NCBI GenBank assembly: GCA_006535965.1
Contig: QEAR01000090.1
Location: 21,325-85,324 of the forward strand
Direction: 5' to 3'
DNA from: Spizellomyces sp. 'palustris'
Lineage: Eukaryota > Chytridiomycota > Chytridiomycetes > Spizellomycetales > Spizellomycetaceae
DNA: 64,000 bases
A model generated the notes under the pieces. It had not been told where the DNA came from. It saw nothing but the letters and a program-made list of their open reading frames with translations, and did no database searches. Both the position numbers and the translations under genes were made by a program. Positions 26,701 to 44,494 of this stretch are shown piece by piece. Numbering within the stretch: position 1 is the first letter of the stretch; the number at the start of each line of letters is the position of its first letter.

Positions 26701-28770
26701 TCTTGATTGCGCGGATATCGTCCCATTTTCCAGTCTACTTACATCTCCGGCATAGTGCCTTACGCCAAAAACACCTTTCTGCGTTTTGGCCTTGATATAG
26801 TGAGGTTGTTTCATATGGGCTTGATCAAGTTTGCTCAGCCAAGAGTCGTCTGTGCCTTTAGGAAAGCGAGTTTCTTCATCCAGGAGGGAGAGAATGCCAG
26901 CGGGTTTGGCCTTTCGACGGCAGTGATTAGCAAGTCCAAGTTACATTTGGAAGCAGTCACTACGAAATATTATACCTCAATGAGTTCTAAACACTGGGCG
27001 TTGTCGTGGAATTGAATCTTGTCCCACTTAATATCCTCTTTGTCGTACTATGAAGAAATCAGTGGGCGGTCAGGGGTTTTCAGAGTAGCTGCTTCAAACC
27101 ATCGTACCTCCTCCTGCTCAATTTTGAAGATGAATTGATTGAAAAACTGCTGTAGTTTCTCGTTCGTGTAATTGATGCAAAACTGCTCGAAGCTGTTCAA
27201 CTACGACAATGAAGAACAAGGATTCAGTCTCGCGCTCGTAACGGTTTCTTACTCAATCACTGCCAAACCTTGAACACTGTAAAGCAAAAGATGATTATTA
27301 ATGCATTATGGAACACTAGAATTCAATTGCTCTGTACAACTGACCTTCGAAGCCGAAGATGTCCAATACACCAACGAAATTTGCCGGTTTCTCTTTTGAA
27401 GTCAAGGATTTGTTTATGAACTCCACCATTCTCTGGAAAAGACTGTCGTACACCGCTTTTGCAAAGGAATCTCTCGTATCGTTGGCCTGAGAGCGACAGT
27501 TGGTAATTTACCTTCTAGTACCCTAACATACACTGTACTCTGTTACCTGGTTGAGCTTGTATGGAACCATAGATGTTTCTCCGCGAATCACCAATTTCTT
27601 AAAGCACAGAGCAGTCTTCAAATGCTCTCCATTAATCCCCATCAGTGAGGCAACTTTTTCTATCACATCCATGTTGCGGACTTTGACCGACTCTTTGTTA
27701 TCTTCCTCCTTAAACTGCATGTTCCCAATCCACAAGATTGCAGACAGGGCACGGAAAAGAGCATCTTGATCTACTGGTGACATCTTCAACACAGTCAATG
27801 CCAGTTTCAGTCCTTCAAAGTTTTTAGAGTCATCGACATAAGGTATGTCGATGCATCCGCTTTGATTGAGATAATAGTAACTGTCCGCTGCTTCTAACAT
27901 GTACGATTGCCTTTCTGCATCGTTCACTCCAGCAACTAGCTCGTAAAAGATGTGGTAGTTACGCTCGTCCGGCGCTTGTTTCGCAATGCGTGATTTCTCC
28001 AGCAGGTAATTCACGATGGAGGCGCCAATAATTTGGGAGTACCGGTTGAAGTTTATCTGAATGAACTTACCGAACCGAGAGGAATTGTTGTTTCGGACGG
28101 TTTTGGCGTTGCCTTTGTAGCAATTTTAGAGAATATGATGAGACTCTAATGTGGCGGTTTTCAGTAAACGGCCTATCTGGCAGTAAAAGCTCACCAAAAC
28201 TCTCCAAAACTGTGTTGGCCTCCAAAATCTGCTGTTCAACCCAAGACTCTTGGCTCTCTTTGGAAGTGACAGTGGTCAAATATTGCAAGATCACTTTGGT
28301 GCTCTCCGATTTCCCAGCTCCAGATTCGCCGCTGATGATAACCGACTGGTTGATTTTGCTGTTCCGCACGTTTGCATAGGCTGTCTCGGCAATGGCGAAA
28401 ATATGTGGCGGATTTTCATTATGGCGGCGGTGTGTATATTGCTTGAGTGTTGGCTGTGGATGATTGTTGTGCGTATCATCAGTACAGAGTCTGCATCACG
28501 GCGGTAATAGCGCCAATACTTACGAGGTTATATATGTCCATCTTCTCAAAAGGGTTAAGGGCCACGAGGATAGAGCCTGTAAATGTCTAAAAATCGGAGA
28601 GGAAGAGCATTCAAACTTTTGCCATGGCCACACAAACACCGTCGTCAACATCTTCTCACATATATTTTCCTCGCAGCGTATCTCTTCTTTAGATTCTCCA
28701 TAATTGCCCCCTCGGTCAGCTCCGACAGCGTCGTCATATCCTCCACGGTGTCCGCTACAGGAGCGACCAT
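20769..28770 (-). CDS. Unconventional myosin with tandem MyTH4-FERM tail
   Basis: About 8 kb and many exons. Start [20 protein letters not shown] at 28770, continuing [14 protein letters not shown]. The motor has a P-loop ([10 protein letters not shown], about 28310), switch I ([10 protein letters not shown], about 28080), switch II (LDIFGFE, about 27360), the relay region ([20 protein letters not shown], about 27130-27180) and a lever entry near 26100. Three or four IQ motifs follow ([17 protein letters not shown]..., [20 protein letters not shown]), then an Arg/Lys/Glu helix. The tail has a first MyTH4 (about 24719-24300: [29 protein letters not shown]), a first FERM (about 24200-22900), a Ser/Thr-rich linker, a second MyTH4 ([20 protein letters not shown], about 22290) and a second FERM (about 21900-20769: [20 protein letters not shown]). 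No SH3 domain is seen between cassettes. The layout resembles classes VII, XV and XXII, actin motors that bind microtubule or membrane cargo through the tail. An upstream exon cannot be excluded. Confidence 0.88.
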
Positions 28771-29938
28771 GGTTCATTAGGTCGTAAGTAGATGATATTC
28801 ATCAGATTTAATTCGGAAAGATGACAGCGACAGTGGGACGGATGGGACGGCACAATAATCAGTCGCTGGTAAGTACTGTTCGCACTGCTTCGCGCCAATG
28901 ACGGATGACATACTTACCCATTTTGCCTGTATACTGGGTTTCTACTTTTTAGCCTGTCTATCTACTCCTGGCAGCAAGTATCTTGCTGCAGCCTCTTAAA
29001 AGAGAAGGCCCCGGAAGAGCAAATGAGTAAGAAAAAGGGCCGATCAAACACAGAGTCGATCCACAGCAAAGACCCAAGGTGTCAACATGAATTGGATCTT
29101 TCCTGGATCTTCCTGTGCATAAGCCAAAATTCCTTAGTTTTCCAAAATAGTAACACTAGATTATGTATGCTTTTGAGTTACGTGTTCGGTTGCTGCAGGA
29201 ATCGGAACCGCTGAATTGGAGTTGACACAAACGTGCTGTGGAAACATGCAATCGTACATTGGGATGAGAGGGCACATAGGACGATGTGACAAAGGGAGTA
29301 TGTCTCTCGGACTGCAAACTAGGCCGTCAGTTATGGTGGGATCTGCTCACAGTGCTTCGGAGATTTCTTACTTAAGCAAGACGAGGTCATTCGACCCTTG
29401 CGTGCCGGAACTTGAAGAATTGCTAAAAGAACCATAACTAATGGCAGAATCTGAAAGCCGTCAGGAGAGCGAGGAATCCCAGCATGGTTACGGTATATGT
29501 CGGGGCGTAACCATTGAAATTGGTTTGTCCATTTCCGGGGTCATGATGATGGGATGAAATCTGTACTTTCGTCCGTCGAATGTGCGGGTCACGACTATTG
29601 AACTCTATTTGTTGCCCAGTACTGCCTTACTCTAACATAGCCGCAATGCCTTGTAACCACGCCCTTCCACTATCTAGTGCATTGTATGTTGTCCATGCCG
29701 ATCGTTTTGTTTCCTTGGACCGAAGCAGCATCAAGCGATGACACCATTTCTCGCTCATACCGGCTCCAGGTTCTTACAAAGTCAGAAAGAAAACAGATTA
29801 GGAGCAAAGTCAACGATATATTGCCAAAAAAAAAAAGAACAGAAGATGATAATTCGTACACTCTATAATACAAATACTTGTCCACGAAAATGCCCGGGCT
29901 CAAATACCGGCTCATTTCCGCTGAATACTCAGACAGCC
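28771..29938. other. Intergenic region upstream of the myosin gene
   Basis: About 1.2 kb between the myosin start and the stop of the lipid phosphatase gene, both on the minus strand. Open frames are short and show no domain. A GTAAGT follows an ATGG at about 28917 on the minus strand and could mark a small upstream exon of the myosin, but I could not join it in frame. It otherwise probably holds the myosin promoter and the phosphatase 3' end. Confidence 0.4.
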
Positions 29939-31156
29939 TTATTGGCGAGAACCACCCATTGGAATCCACGTCTCTTCATTCCTATTCAACCGTTCAGTCG
30001 ACACAGAGGGTGTCCTTTCCTCATCATTCCTCAGACTTTCCTGGCCCATTGGTATTGCAAATTCCCCATTTCCCGTCTTTGTTGCCCCTTCCGTATGCCC
30101 TCCATTGCTAATTGTCCCGCTTCCCACGCCATCAAAATTATGGCCACGACTCACCCCAGTAGCCAGCCGGTCGGTTTCAGCAGCTCCTCGTTGGTATGAT
30201 GGCACCACGCCTTCAATAACCGCGCAATGGTATCGGTAATTGTAGGTTGCGACGATAGCACCAACAACTCCGCCGACAAAAACGTCTTGCCAGCGATGCC
30301 AGTAATCATCAACGCGGGATATTGAGATGAGAAAGGCTAATATAATAGGTAAAACCGTAATGATATATTTTGGCGCGAGTGGAGCACGTTGAAAATCGAG
30401 ATGCCGTGAAAGGTAGAGCGCTAGGAATCCAAGGCCAGCCCAAGAGACTAATGGCGATATTATTATCAGCCTTAAAGGAACGACGCCAAAGGTGGATAAC
30501 TCGATACGTACGACTAGAATGCCCACTGAAAAAGCTCTTTCTGCCTTCCTTGACCTCCTTTTCGTCACCAGTACAGTATGCCACCATCCGCAGGGGATCA
30601 TTCTCGACCAGGACGGGTTTACATCGGCTCAGAAAGTCTGGCCGCAGTCCACCAGTGGTGATTTTAACAACTTGGGTGAATAGGAGAGTGAACGCCAAAG
30701 CAACGCATAACCCTAGCGTGTATGTGCACATACAAGTGCGAACTAGTCAACCAATAGTAAATGAAAAGAAAAACGCACACAGCCTTACCTAATAACGACA
30801 TGTGAGCGTCAAATACACTCCTCTTGAATAGCAGAGATATAACCAATATGAAAACTACGGGCACTCCCACAGCCAGAACAGCCAACAGCCAGCTCGGCAC
30901 AGTTTCGTTCTTGTGAGGATATGCAATGGAAATATCGGAGGCGAAAGCGACTCGCTGAAATGGCTGGACCAGTTCCAAAAGTGCAGCAGCGACAGCCAAC
31001 AAAACAACGGCAACTATGGAATTTGTACAATGAATACCAAAATTTAGCGCATTGAAATCCTTCACATAACGTACCCCACTCCCAAACACACTCTTTAATG
31101 AGATGCCACAAGTTGTTTGTGCGTATTGCATACAGGACGTGTGCCCGTGCCGGCAT
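29939..31156 (-). CDS. Lipid phosphate phosphatase / diacylglycerol pyrophosphate phosphatase (PAP2 family)
   Basis: Start MPARAHVLYAIRTNNLWHLI at 31156. The first exon ends GAGTGGG before GTACGT and joins at the acceptor CCATAG to a membrane segment (VAVVLLAVAAALLELVQPF). Downstream come YPHKNETVPSWLLAVLAVGV, a second helix, then the PAP2 signature: KITTGGLRPDFLSRC (motif 1), FFSGHSS (motif 2; PSGH is usual, here FSGH) and ISRVDDYWHRWQDVFVGGVV (motif 3). About six membrane helices are seen. The cytoplasmic tail is long and polar and ends WIPMGGSRQ. The family dephosphorylates phosphatidate, lysophosphatidate and diacylglycerol pyrophosphate in vacuole or Golgi membranes. Introns lie near 30731-30790 and 30530-30560. 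The start was chosen because the splice gives a first transmembrane helix as in Dpp1. Confidence 0.88.
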
Positions 31157-33291
31157 GTTGAGCGGTGATATCGGTCGTGAAGGAATAGTGAATTTGCTGG
31201 CGCCGTTTGCGTTGAGGAGAGCGCGGAGGGCTTTTGGAAGATCGGAGCTCCTTTTATTGAAGGCTGATGTAACTCACGTGCGTAAACGTCATTGTAACGT
31301 ATACCCAGTGGAGGCACTTTGGAATTATTCCATTTTCTTTTGTTGTGGGGGTTCAGGACGACGACGGAACGACGTCCATGGCGGAGGAAAACAAAGGCAA
31401 ATGGAGGTGCGAATGACCCAGGTGATGTAACGACGATTCAAGTGGACATTTTTCCCTAAGTCTCTTGTTTGCTTTCCAGCAGTCTCCCTCTTGTTTGTTT
31501 CTTGCGGACTGGGGCATAGCCACCAAAAAGACAAGTTTGTTGATGCATCTAAAAGACAGGATGCATGAGAATCTCCACAGGTTCTAGCTGCACATGCCTG
31601 AGCGATAACCCCAGGGGCAGACGGTCAAAACACTTGGTCCTGTGCCTTATGTCTAACCCATCGTTCCTGTAGTTCATGCCAGAAGTTAGGCCCTAGCCAA
31701 CTCTCCACAAATTCTAATCTGTATTTTCTCAATGATGGCTGCTTCTTGAAAGTATTTGTTGAGCCTGTTGAAGCCAAATCTTGGTAAGGAAGGGGCAAAT
31801 ATGCCCAGAAAATGAACGTTGGGACCTTGCCCCGCAGATGCTAATGGGGGCACCATCAGCGTTCGAGGCTATTATATGTGAACATTTAAAAGGAATCCAT
31901 GTCTTCTTCACCTGTGAAATACACCTCATTGGGGATGACGGCCCAAACCCTCACTCGGCCTGCTTCACCCATGGGTGCAAAAAGTCCGAGAAAACATTGT
32001 AAAGCAGGAATTGTTACAACGTAAGTGCTAGGTTGTTTTCTTGATTGATGCTTTCGCATCTGTACCTTTGCTGCTTGGCTGCAGTACTAGACTCGTAATT
32101 AAGGCTGTGCACATGCTGTGACAGTCTGCTCTGCGTCGTCTATCCTTTGCTTGTGCGGCCAGTATAACACACGCAGGCTTGGTTATCTCAAAAGTGCAGC
32201 ACAACAATTCCGTTGCAATATGCAAGCTGATCCATGTGTGGAGCAAGACTTCCTACCTAGTAGGAGGTGACAGTCCACGCACGATACCAGCGCAAAACAG
32301 TGCCCAAGTCACCTATTCTGATGACTCTGCTTGTTGATGGGATTATAGCATTTGAGCACCATTTCATAGAAACATGATTCTTCTGAAGAGGATGATGTGC
32401 CGCTTAAACTCCTTTGACACAGCTTGGTCTGAGCTGCTGGAAAAGTCATAACGGTCATGTCCTCGTATGGTTGCTTCCCATCCAAAATACGTAGACTCTC
32501 CAAGCACAAGCAGCGATAGAAAACAACTGAAAAGCCCTTTTACACTGTCCGAAATGAATTGAGACCGCTGTCATCGTCCTTGGATATAGAGAGATGTTTC
32601 TTGCACCAAAGAGAGCCTCTTCGCAGCACAACACACAAGCCAAACGTACCAATGTCATCGGACGAGTACTGCATGCCTCTACATAAGAGCAGCCAGACCC
32701 AAAACCATCTCTACTGCTCTTGTTTTGCAAACCGCTGGCGGACCTCATCGAAAGCGATGGGCAAGAAAAAACAAAACGAAATGCAAAGGTTGCCCTTTTA
32801 TAGCGTGGCGGCACCAAGGTCACGGGGGCGTCAGGCCCCTTTAATTGAGGGCGCAAGCCAACTTAGCTCTTTCGACGTGCCATCGTGTCCTCCATTTCCT
32901 TCCAACAACTTTTGCCCACACGTTACATTTACTAGCGGTGGACGGGAGTTTGACGACTCCTCATAGCGGGACGTCAGGTATCCTGCGGTAAGCGGCAGCA
33001 GAGATTCCAGAGACACACTCTTCATCTTGTGCGTTTCGAATAAGCAGCACAGCACAATTTGACCAAGTCACCCCACCGATGGGTGCAGAATTGCTTGACG
33101 CATTATTCTCTCCTCAAGCGCTTCTTTGGAGTATCATTGTTGAGGCATCGCCAGTGTTTTCATCAGCCTTGGAGGACTGTTCGACTCAGCTTTCCACGCC
33201 GGTTCGCGCGGAGCTGCGACCTTCGCAGAGCCCGTCCTCTGGCAAGATGATATAACTTTGAGAGGCATTTCATTCTCGTTACAACGTTGTC
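31157..33291. other. Intergenic region between divergent LPP and YAK1 genes
   Basis: About 2.1 kb. Open frames up to 135 codons occur on both strands, but they overlap each other, lack family features and have no convincing splice partners. Nothing coding is supported. The stretch next to YAK1 has pyrimidine runs and no clear TATA box. It is the longest gene-free stretch in the first 58 kb. Confidence 0.45.
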
Positions 33292-39156
<5,865 letters not shown>

Positions 39157-40636
39157 CTAGATAGGTAGGAAGATATAAAATTTGGAATTAACAATAGGGG
39201 GCTGTAAGACACGATTGGAAGAATGTGACTTTTGACCTAGACATGCACGCTCTGGTCTGAGGGAGCTGTGTGGAGGCCGTGGTAGCTTGTATGTGCTTTG
39301 TTTTTATTTTTATTGGAAACGAATTCACGCGGACAGCTTCAAAGTGGGTACGCCTATGGACAAAATTTTCTTTTATAACTTTGGGCAGCTCGCTAGGGAT
39401 ATTTGCCAGTTTGGCATTCCGTTCCTGTCTGGCATAAGGATCCAGCAAATATGAATTGTCCTAATGCGAAATGCTGGGGGACAGGATGGCCGCCAAAAAC
39501 TGTACTTCAGGGTAGCAATTAAGCACTTGGTAAGATGTTGATGGTCATTCCTGATTCTCTAATTTACCAATGCCGTAATTCAGACGTAAATTGTTTCGTT
39601 GACCAGTACATAAAGTCTCTCTACCTAGAAACTATCTCTTCCTGAATACAGGATCGGGCAAGCATATCATTCACCACCCCATCCTAACCAGTTCTTCAAA
39701 AAACCGTCAACCACATCCTGCTAGTTTGATATAGTGTTATCCCATAGATAAGGAAGAAGCTTTTCGCCGCATCTTTTGCACAAACCTTTCCTCCCGGCTT
39801 TCCGTTAGATTGACGGGATGGCAGTCCACTCTGTCTGCTTGAGCCCTCCGTTGATGGCGACAAAGCAGAGCTTGGAGTCCTCATTGAGGTTGCCGAATCC
39901 GGGCTATTCGGGCTTGATGGACCCGGACGGGTATGATTCATGCGGGATGAGATGGTTACTCTCAGGATGTCCATGACCCACTCCCCGTGAAAGGTTGCAG
40001 GAGGAGAAAAAAAAATAACGAACGACAGAAACAAGAAATGTTCAATCGACGTCCCGTCCGACGTGGTTCCGGCCGCTAGTGACGAATACAAAGTACGGCA
40101 TTCACCGGTTTAAAATTCAGCTTGCAGGTCGTAAACGTTTTGCAGAACACTAGAGTTTTCTGCGTTATTTGTGGTTGAGCGCCTCACAATTGGGGTTGAC
40201 CAGTGCGCGTCTCGCATAATCAAAAACCTGGCGCGGTTGCGCAGCGCAGGCGTTGAAACCGTTTGTTTTTCGCTGTGTGTTTGGAGGAGAGAAACTGTCG
40301 TACAGCAAGCCCAAAGGAACGTTGCGAATATTTGCTCAGCACTGTGCAGCAAGCCAATGAACCTTCCAGTAGAGGTAGCTTTGGTGTTCCGGTGATATTT
40401 TACGCTTAAGTCATGCATTCAAATGGTCCATGTTCTGACCGCTGAATGACAAGCAAAGGAAGATGGTAGGCAATGTCTATCATCATCACACCGACTGCTT
40501 GGGGAGAAATACATGGGTTGCAGTCGCTACTGTACAGTTCCTTTATGTATTCCTGCCAAAGACACACAAATAATGACTACAGAAAAGGTTACCAGATGGC
40601 ATCCCGAATTAGTTCCAGCGTATATACAAGTAACTT
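39157..40636. other. Intergenic between convergent YAK1 and lebercilin-like genes
   Basis: About 1.5 kb. One minus-strand frame (39974-39696, MDILRVTISSRMNHTRPGPS..., about 92 codons, Ser/Pro-rich) could be a small hypothetical gene, but it has no domain and no neighbour evidence. I give it about 0.15 as a real gene. A second minus frame at 40418-40110 is no stronger. The rest is AT-rich and looks like 3' untranslated sequence. Confidence 0.35.
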
Positions 40637-43338
40637 TCATTCTGATCTCAACCAAAGGGGAGTTGCTTTGGACTTCTCCTCTCCAAGTGACGATGAACTA
40701 GCTAAAAGTGACCCAGCATTTCCTGCTAATGATACATCTCTCTGACTTCCACGCCCTCGTCCGTTTCTAGATTCTGCAAAGTTTGGCAAGTAACCGCCGT
40801 TTAACTTTTCACTTGACGACGTGGTGGAAAAATTCCCTGAAGTATTGTTATGCGACGAGGTTTTCGTCAAAAAATCCAATTTATGTGATTTCGCAGGTGT
40901 GGTAGTGTGTGAAATCTGTGAGGCCGTGACTTCGGAAAGTTGTTCATGACTGGACGGTTTCGCCAACTCCATCTCTGGGTGCTGTTTATCAGCAAGATCT
41001 GGCAGTGTGATCAGGAACGTATTTGAACTCCTGACTGAGCCGGACCTCAGTAGCTCCTGCTTGGCCGCGGGAATAGTGGTTGCAGACGGAGCCCCATCTT
41101 GTAGAGCTTCGTAACTAGCGTGTTGTGCTGGTTTCAGTGTTGCTTCAAGAGATTTCTTTGCGTTCATTGGCAATGCGTCTTGTTGCGGCTCCAGCGAGGC
41201 CGTGGGGTTTGAGGTTGGTACAGGTGCAAACAGATTAGGTTTGTGAATACTGGATTGTACGATAAGAGTCTTGGCCTGCAAGCTCGGTTTTGACAATGCG
41301 CTAGTGAGATTTCCTTCCAGGTAGGTGTCTTGAATTGCAACTGGAGGTGGTGTATCCATGTCTGGGCTCGCCTGAATTGTCGATTTTTTACCCAAGGTCA
41401 GATGTTTGTTGACGGGTTTCGCAGATTGAAATGCCATATCATGAACGACTTGTGACTTTTCTTCCCCCCTTTCTGCAGATTCTTCTACTATTCCGCTGAT
41501 CTCCTCCTCGTAGGTCCTACCATTAGTGAGATCCAGGTCCTTTCGTTTTTCCGGAACTGAAGCATGAGACTCCTGCTGAGGTTTATCCGCTACTCGAGCC
41601 TCATTCGTCCTCGCTGTCGCTTTTAGGTGACTGGGAGAGAGGGACCGCGTGTCAGCTCTAGCTTTCTGCCTCTTCCCAATTCGGCCATCAAGGCTCTTCC
41701 GGACAGAAGGAATAGCTTTATGCCCGGCCGCTGGGCGCTGGAAGCTTTTGGCATGACTTTTTTCTTCGGTCCACTGGTGCTGAGCTTTCGTTTCATAGTT
41801 ATCGCTGTGACTTGGTTTCCGCCTTTGTCGGGCACCCGCTTGCGCATAGATAGATAATGCAGCATTCTCACGCTCACGATCCTTTGCAAAATCATCAAGT
41901 CAGTACGATCTATTCTACCTAGCAAATACATGCGGCGGTTACTTGAATGTACCTGCAATTTATGCACATTCGTCTGGTACTTTTCACGGAGTTCCTCCAA
42001 TTCTGTCTGTTTGCCATAGTCAAATTGGATGTGAGTTATTGGACGTCCTGCTGGACAAAACGGCTTCTTCTCACCTGCAACAAGACAATCTTCTTGTTTG
42101 CCTCTCGCAGATCACCGCTTTTTGCACCTTGTGTGTGCTTCAATGTTTTTTCGAGCTCCTGTAATGGAGTGAAAGGAATGGGGTTAGCTTCACCTGGGGT
42201 TGAGCTTAAAAATCCCTTTCATACAAACCGCAATAGTATGGTCCCGGGTTACTACATCTTTTCTCAGTCTTTCAACCTCATCCTTCAGTTTATTGCTGTT
42301 CTCCAATTTCCTATTCTTGATCATCGCTTGCATTGTGTGCACAAGCGTATGTAAGCGAACATTTTCTGCAACCTGCGCCTGTGCGTTGCGTTCGATGTGT
42401 CCCAGACGCTCTTTGTCACGCTGCCGCTCTGTCTATAAATGATACGTTATTGCTCGCCAAAGCAAAAAAAAACTTTTGCCTGTAAGCGTATCTGAGAAGA
42501 TTACAAACCTTCAGCACGCGCAACTCATCGTTTAATGACCTAACAAGAGCTGGTAATTCGCCCTGTTCCTTTCCCATCTGCTGAATAGCTTTATCTTGAC
42601 GCTGCGTTACCTACCAGCATGCAAAACTCGCTAAGATATGACTATTGCGTCGTAGAATGCATCCAATAATTAACGTACGATCTTCATCGTGCGGCGCTCT
42701 TCACATAGTTTCGCGATCTGGACCTTCTGTTCATCTATGATTCTCACTAATCGTGCAATTTCATCAAAGTTTGCTGCTGCCGCTAAAGACGCAGGATTTA
42801 TTCCAGTGGGTCGGGGACGACTTGCGTATATGGATGTTGACTTGCTGTGTTTCCGAGCTGAAAGGATGTCGTAAACATTTAAAAATCCGTCCTCGTCCGC
42901 TATGTAAAAACCGGGTTTAGAAACCCACCTACTGTGGAACCTCGTACAATACTGCTATTAGATTTCTTGAAAGGTGGCACTTTTTTTCCAGCAGAGCCTA
43001 ATACAGATGCTTTGGGTAAGCCGGGTAGCATTCTGATGCGAAGAGCGCAAGTTGCCCACCAACCTTGCCGTCCCTGTTTGGCGGCAGAGGACCTTTCTGT
43101 GGGATCCTGGAAGCCCTTTGGTGCTCGTGAGGAGACTGAAGCAAGTGAGGACCACATAACTGCATTTCAGCACTCATTAGAGCCAATTTCTCGTACCAAT
43201 ATTGCTCGGTGGTTGCTGCTGGCTCTTTCTTCGGTACGCTTCGTGGACCGGAAAGTCCGACAAGGCGTCATCCTGTAGATGTTCTACCTTCTTGTCAAAA
43301 GGAGGCTCCTCAAAGTCAGCATCGTATTCGTCGGCCAT
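40637..43338 (-). CDS. Lebercilin (LCA5)-like coiled-coil protein
   Basis: Start MADEYDADFEEPPFDKK at 43338; stop after ATPLWLRSE at 40637. The N-terminal exons are basic and polar (KGFQDPTERSSAAKQG, PFKKSNSSIVRGS). Short exons from about 42880 to 41850 encode continuous coiled coil: LVRIIDEQKVQIAKLCEERR, VTQRQDKAIQQMGKEQGELP, ALVRSLNDELRVLKTERQRD, KERLGHIERNAQAQVAENVR, NSNKLKDEVERLRKDVVTRD and ELREKYQTNVHKLQVH. The phrase with LPALVRSLNDELRVLK matches the lebercilin domain (LPQLIAKHHNEVRTLRERL in animals). The C-terminal 400 residues are disordered. Lebercilin localises to the ciliary base and axoneme and binds intraflagellar-transport proteins. Here it is the best single sign of a flagellated stage. 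Family assignment rests on one conserved block within coiled coil, so related coiled-coil families remain possible. Confidence 0.72.
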
Positions 43339-43710
43339 TGCAACCGGCAGACTGTAGTAAAAGCAATTGGAGCTGCTCAACGATCTACATGTAGCGGATC
43401 TCAGCTTATTTAAGCTAACCAGTAAGTTCGAAACCCTTGGAACGCATTCCACCAACCAAGCAGCCGATGACGCATGCATTGTTGTGCTCTATGGCGTGGA
43501 TTATGAGAGCATTACCTAAGCTCTAAATCTGCTGATTGAGCTTATACGCTAACAGGTTTGCAGTGCCATAGTACTCTCTTTGGCATGTGGCATCTGACTG
43601 TGCTCCTAGAGACCTCGTAAGATGGGGTACTGTTGTTATATATATGCGCTTTCCTGGCCCGAATGCCCAAGTTGCTTTTTACTGCCAGCAACGAGAACGA
43701 CATGAATGAG

Positions 43711-44260
43711 TCATGCACAATTTAACCTTTTATGGTCAGATAAGATGCCTTGAGCTTGTCCACATGTTTGCACCCAGAAAGTACATACAAGGTTGAACGG
43801 GTGGAGTGCTACCAGAGGCCTGATAATTGCAGTGCAGAATGTTTCGTTGTAGAGGATATTACTATTCAGCGTCAATCTTCCCACAGGAATACTTGAGGTT
43901 ATTGTAAAGATGAGCAAGTAATCGGGCATCATGTCGCCCACACCCAAGTAGCAGTAGAGAGGTTCGAGGCCAAGGTGTTGCTGTTCACGTACAAAACCAA
44001 AGTTTGTTCAATGTAACCACTGGAATACCTCAATGACGAGCTTTTTGGCCTAGTTATTGATATCCCAGACACCTTCCGACAATTGACATGTGTAAGTACT
44101 TATATGTCCTGCCGGGTAGCCTCCAGAAACCACATACCGCAAGCAACATCTGCCATGGTCAAATTCTGTCCCACATTTATCTTCACCAGAGTGGGGCTAT
44201 CAGCTTTTAGCCAATATCTGGTTCTGTAACGAGGGTAAAGGTAAGAGAGGTGGCCCCGCT
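43711..44260 (-). pseudogene. Possible GST-fold gene fragment next to the assembly gap
   Basis: Minus-strand pieces read AQYLAALRKAGPPLLPLPSL (about 44255) and then, after an in-frame stop, TLVKINVGQNLTMADVACG (about 44190-44140). The second piece is the helix-6 signature of glutathione S-transferase C-terminal domains and of GST-like domains in translation factors. Downstream frames (MMPDYLLIFTITSSIPVGRL..., 43930-43711) cannot be linked to it with confidence. The N-terminal thioredoxin-like half would lie beyond 44345, where the inverted repeat and gap begin. It could be a truncated gene, a gene broken by assembly, or chance. Confidence 0.28.
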
Positions 44261-44345
44261 TTCCTTAGCGCTGCAAGATATTGCGCTGTTTGTGATGTTA
44301 CCGCCAGGTATTAAACGAGTTAGGGGGAGGTGAATATGGCGGGGG

Positions 44346-44456
44346 GGACCAGCTCGAAAGCCCCTTTCCAATCAAAGTACCACATATTNNNNNNNNNNNN
44401 NNNNNNNNNNNNNAATATGTGGTACTTTGATTGGAGAAGGGCTTTCGAGCTGGTCC
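44346..44456. repeat. 43-nt inverted repeat flanking an assembly gap
   Basis: The left arm (44346-44388) begins ggaccagctcgaaagccc and ends accacatatt. The right arm (44414-44456) is its reverse complement, with only two mismatches in 43 positions. Between them are only N bases. The arms could be terminal inverted repeats of a small transposon, or the stem of one long palindrome whose centre could not be assembled. Confidence 0.9.
44389..44413. other. Assembly gap (25 N)
   Basis: A run of 25 undetermined bases located exactly between the two arms of the inverted repeat. Its true length is unknown, because fixed short N runs are often placeholders. Confidence 0.99.
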
Positions 44457-44494
44457 AGCATCTCGTGAGCCATGACCCCAGAGGGCTACTCCAG

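Noticed and set aside
28917-28990. Upstream first exon for the myosin (ATGG followed by GTAAGT)
   Set aside because: The possible acceptors downstream lead to an in-frame stop before the motor, so the join could not be supported.
32455-32966. Open frames of about 135 codons on both strands
   Set aside because: They mirror each other, have no domain or conserved phrase, and lie in the intergenic space before YAK1.
43339-43479. Longer N-terminus for the lebercilin-like protein
   Set aside because: The frame is open to 43479, but the acidic MADEYDADFEE start is the better initiation site, and the extension has no expected feature.
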